Positions 62,691 through 64,000 of a stretch of 64,000 nucleotides of DNA are shown here, in pieces. The notes beneath the pieces are model-generated. The model did no database searches and was not told the DNA's origin. It was given only the letters and a program-made list of their open reading frames with translations. Made by a program: the position numbers and the translations under genes. This DNA comes from DATBRC01 sp036560485 (GTDB lineage: Bacteria > Pseudomonadota > Gammaproteobacteria > Burkholderiales > Burkholderiaceae_D): the NCBI GenBank assembly GCA_036560485.1, contig DATBRC010000017.1:57503-121502 (forward strand), in the 5' to 3' direction. Within the stretch, counting starts at the first letter, position 1; each line of letters begins with the position of its first letter.

Positions 62691-63461
62691 ATGCTGCTCA
62701 TACCTGCTATCGATCTTAAAGACGGTCACTGTGTTCGTTTGAAACAAGGTGATATGGACCAAGCCACTGTGTTCTCCGAGGATCCGGCCGAAATGGCGCG
62801 GCACTGGTTGAAGCAAGGCGCGCGTCGGCTGCATTTGGTCGACCTGAATGGTGCATTCGCAGGCAAGCCGAAGAATGAGGCGGCCGTGAAATCAATCATC
62901 CAGGTGGTGCGTGATTTTGCGATCGACAATGACATCGATGAAATTCCGGTGCAGTTAGGCGGTGGCATTCGTGACCTCGACACGATTGAGCGTTATCTGG
63001 ACGACGGTTTGAGCTACATCATTATTGGCACCGCAGCAGTCAAGAGCCCGGGCTTTTTGCATGACGCTTGCAGTGCTTTCCCTGGACAAATCATTGTCGG
63101 TCTCGATGCCAAGGATGGCAAAGTCGCGACCGACGGCTGGAGCAAATTGACTGGTCACGAAGTGATCGACCTCGCGAAAAAATTTGAAGACTACGGCTGC
63201 GAAGCGATTGTTTATACCGATATCGGCCGCGACGGCATGATGGGCGGCATCAATATCGAAGCGACGGTCAAGCTGGCGCAGAGCATGAGCATTCCTGTCA
63301 TCGCATCGGGTGGCGTGCATAGCATCAAGGATGTGGAAGCTTTATGCGCAGTGCAAGACGAAGGTATCGAAGGCGTGATTTGCGGACGCTCGATTTATGA
63401 AGGCACATTGGACTTGCGTTCTGCACAAGAGCGCGCCGACGAGTTGAGCGCGGAAGAGTAA
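62691..63461 (+). CDS. hisA: ProFAR isomerase HisA
   Basis: 256 residues, half-barrel duplicated TIM fold. Catalytic Asp8 is in IPAIDLKDG, and the second phosphate loop and Asp are in VYTDIGRDGMMGG. It converts ProFAR to PRFAR, which HisH/HisF use next. hisF starts nine bases after its stop. Confidence 0.97.
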   Translation: MLLIPAIDLKDGHCVRLKQGDMDQATVFSEDPAEMARHWLKQGARRLHLVDLNGAFAGKPKNEAAVKSIIQVVRDFAIDNDIDEIPVQLGGGIRDLDTIERYLDDGLSYIIIGTAAVKSPGFLHDACSAFPGQIIVGLDAKDGKVATDGWSKLTGHEVIDLAKKFEDYGCEAIVYTDIGRDGMMGGINIEATVKLAQSMSIPVIASGGVHSIKDVEALCAVQDEGIEGVICGRSIYEGTLDLRSAQERADELSAEE

Positions 63462-63470
63462 GCAGAAGAT

Positions 63471-64000
63471 ATGACGCTGGCCAAACGCATCATTCCTTGT
63501 CTCGACGTGACTGCCGGACGCGTGGTTAAGGGCATCAATTTTGTCGAACTGCGCGATGCCGGTGACCCGGTCGAAATCGCCCGTCGTTATGATGAGCAAG
63601 GTGCGGATGAAATCACTTTTCTCGACATCACGGCGACGTCCGATGGGCGCGATCTGATTTTGCATATCATCGAAGCGGTGGCATCTGAAGTATTTATTCC
63701 ATTAACAGTGGGCGGCGGTGTGCGCACAGTTGAAGATGTGCGTCGTTTGTTGAATGCCGGCGCTGACAAGGTCGGCATCAACAGCGCTGCGGTGACCAAC
63801 CCGCAATTGGTGTTCGACGCGTCGCAAAAATACGGATCGCAATGCATTGTGGTCGCGATTGATGCCAAGCGTGCCGGTGACAACAAGTGGGAAGTGTTTA
63901 CACACGGCGGCCGCAAGGCGACCGGCCTCGATGTGATTGAATGGGCAAAAAAAATGGAACAGTTGGGCGCCGGTGAAATCCTGCTGACCAGCATGGATCG
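63471..64000 (+). CDS. hisF: Imidazole glycerol phosphate synthase cyclase subunit (partial)
   Basis: The first 176 codons of HisF; the window ends inside the gene (full length about 250). Asp12 of the active site is in IIPCLDVTAGRVVKG, and the phosphate loop TVGGGVRTVEDVRRLL follows. It cyclises PRFAR with ammonia from HisH to give imidazoleglycerol phosphate and AICAR. The ATG at 63471 follows AGCAGAAGAT, a purine-rich ribosome site. Confidence 0.96.
   Translation, partial: MTLAKRIIPCLDVTAGRVVKGINFVELRDAGDPVEIARRYDEQGADEITFLDITATSDGRDLILHIIEAVASEVFIPLTVGGGVRTVEDVRRLLNAGADKVGINSAAVTNPQLVFDASQKYGSQCIVVAIDAKRAGDNKWEVFTHGGRKATGLDVIEWAKKMEQLGAGEILLTSMD

Noticed and set aside
1..64000. CRISPR array, prophage, or toxin-antitoxin system
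   Set aside because: No regularly spaced repeats, phage structural genes, integrase, or paired small toxin and antitoxin genes were seen; the only mobile elements are the RAYT unit and the small CTAG-flanked relic.

Overview
The window looks like a chromosomal core segment of a betaproteobacterium of the order Burkholderiales, most likely family Oxalobacteraceae (Herminiimonas or Janthinobacterium type). This placement is an inference. It rests on gene order (lolB-ispE-tRNA-Gln-prs-rplY-pth-ychF; mlaFEDACB-ABC-ibaG-murA-hisGD; a caa3-type cox cluster with ctaG, SURF1, ctaA, ctaB and sco), on a PhaM-type polyhydroxyalkanoate protein, and on moderate GC content. No 16S or other phylogenetic marker is present to confirm it.

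Layout. 1-5.7 kb: a truncated metallophosphoesterase, a long inverted repeat, queC, two tandem DUF3108 proteins, phaM and an MFS transporter. 5.8-10.0 kb: a diiron ferritin-like protein, rfaE2, a PCu(A)C copper chaperone, trmL, comF and a BioC-like methyltransferase. 10.0-19.5 kb: the cytochrome c oxidase locus (coxB, coxA, a 35-residue membrane peptide, ctaG, DUF2970, coxC, a convergent twin-TM gene, SURF1, a SCO-like protein, ctaA, ctaB, sco). 19.5-23.4 kb: rpoH behind a perfect CIRCE operator, then ftsY-ftsE-ftsX. 23.5-29.9 kb: an M16 peptidase pair, rsmD, coaD, ferredoxin, a diguanylate cyclase and a MOSC protein. 29.9-37.8 kb (minus strand): TPR lipoprotein-lolB-ispE-tRNA-Gln-prs-rplY-pth-membrane protein-ychF. 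37.8-43.6 kb: a MITE-like relic, mutM, a dynamin-like GTPase, mutY, a small hypothetical gene and a RAYT transposase between 16-bp inverted repeats. 43.7-49.9 kb: gltB-gltD. 50.0-57.4 kb: the mla lipid-transport cluster, an ABC-2 exporter, ibaG and murA. 57.4-64.0 kb: hisG-hisD-[DNA methyltransferase]-hisC-hisB-hisH-hisA-hisF, with hisF cut by the window end.

Most of the window is housekeeping. The respiratory locus carries the oxidase subunits and much of the machinery that supplies haem A (ctaA, ctaB) and copper (ctaG, sco, a second SCO-like protein, and possibly PCu(A)C nearby). The mla cluster carries the inner-membrane (F, E, D, B), periplasmic (C) and outer-membrane (A) parts of one phospholipid pathway. 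Points that stand out are the CIRCE operator before rpoH, an orphan beta-class DNA methyltransferase inside the his operon, a dynamin-like GTPase between the two 8-oxoguanine repair genes, the RAYT element with its repeats, a 79-bp element flanked by CTAG, an FNR-like box and T-tailed hairpin ahead of the cox genes, and a 12-bp perfect hairpin between gltB and gltD. I did not find a multi-gene defence or otherwise clearly undescribed system.
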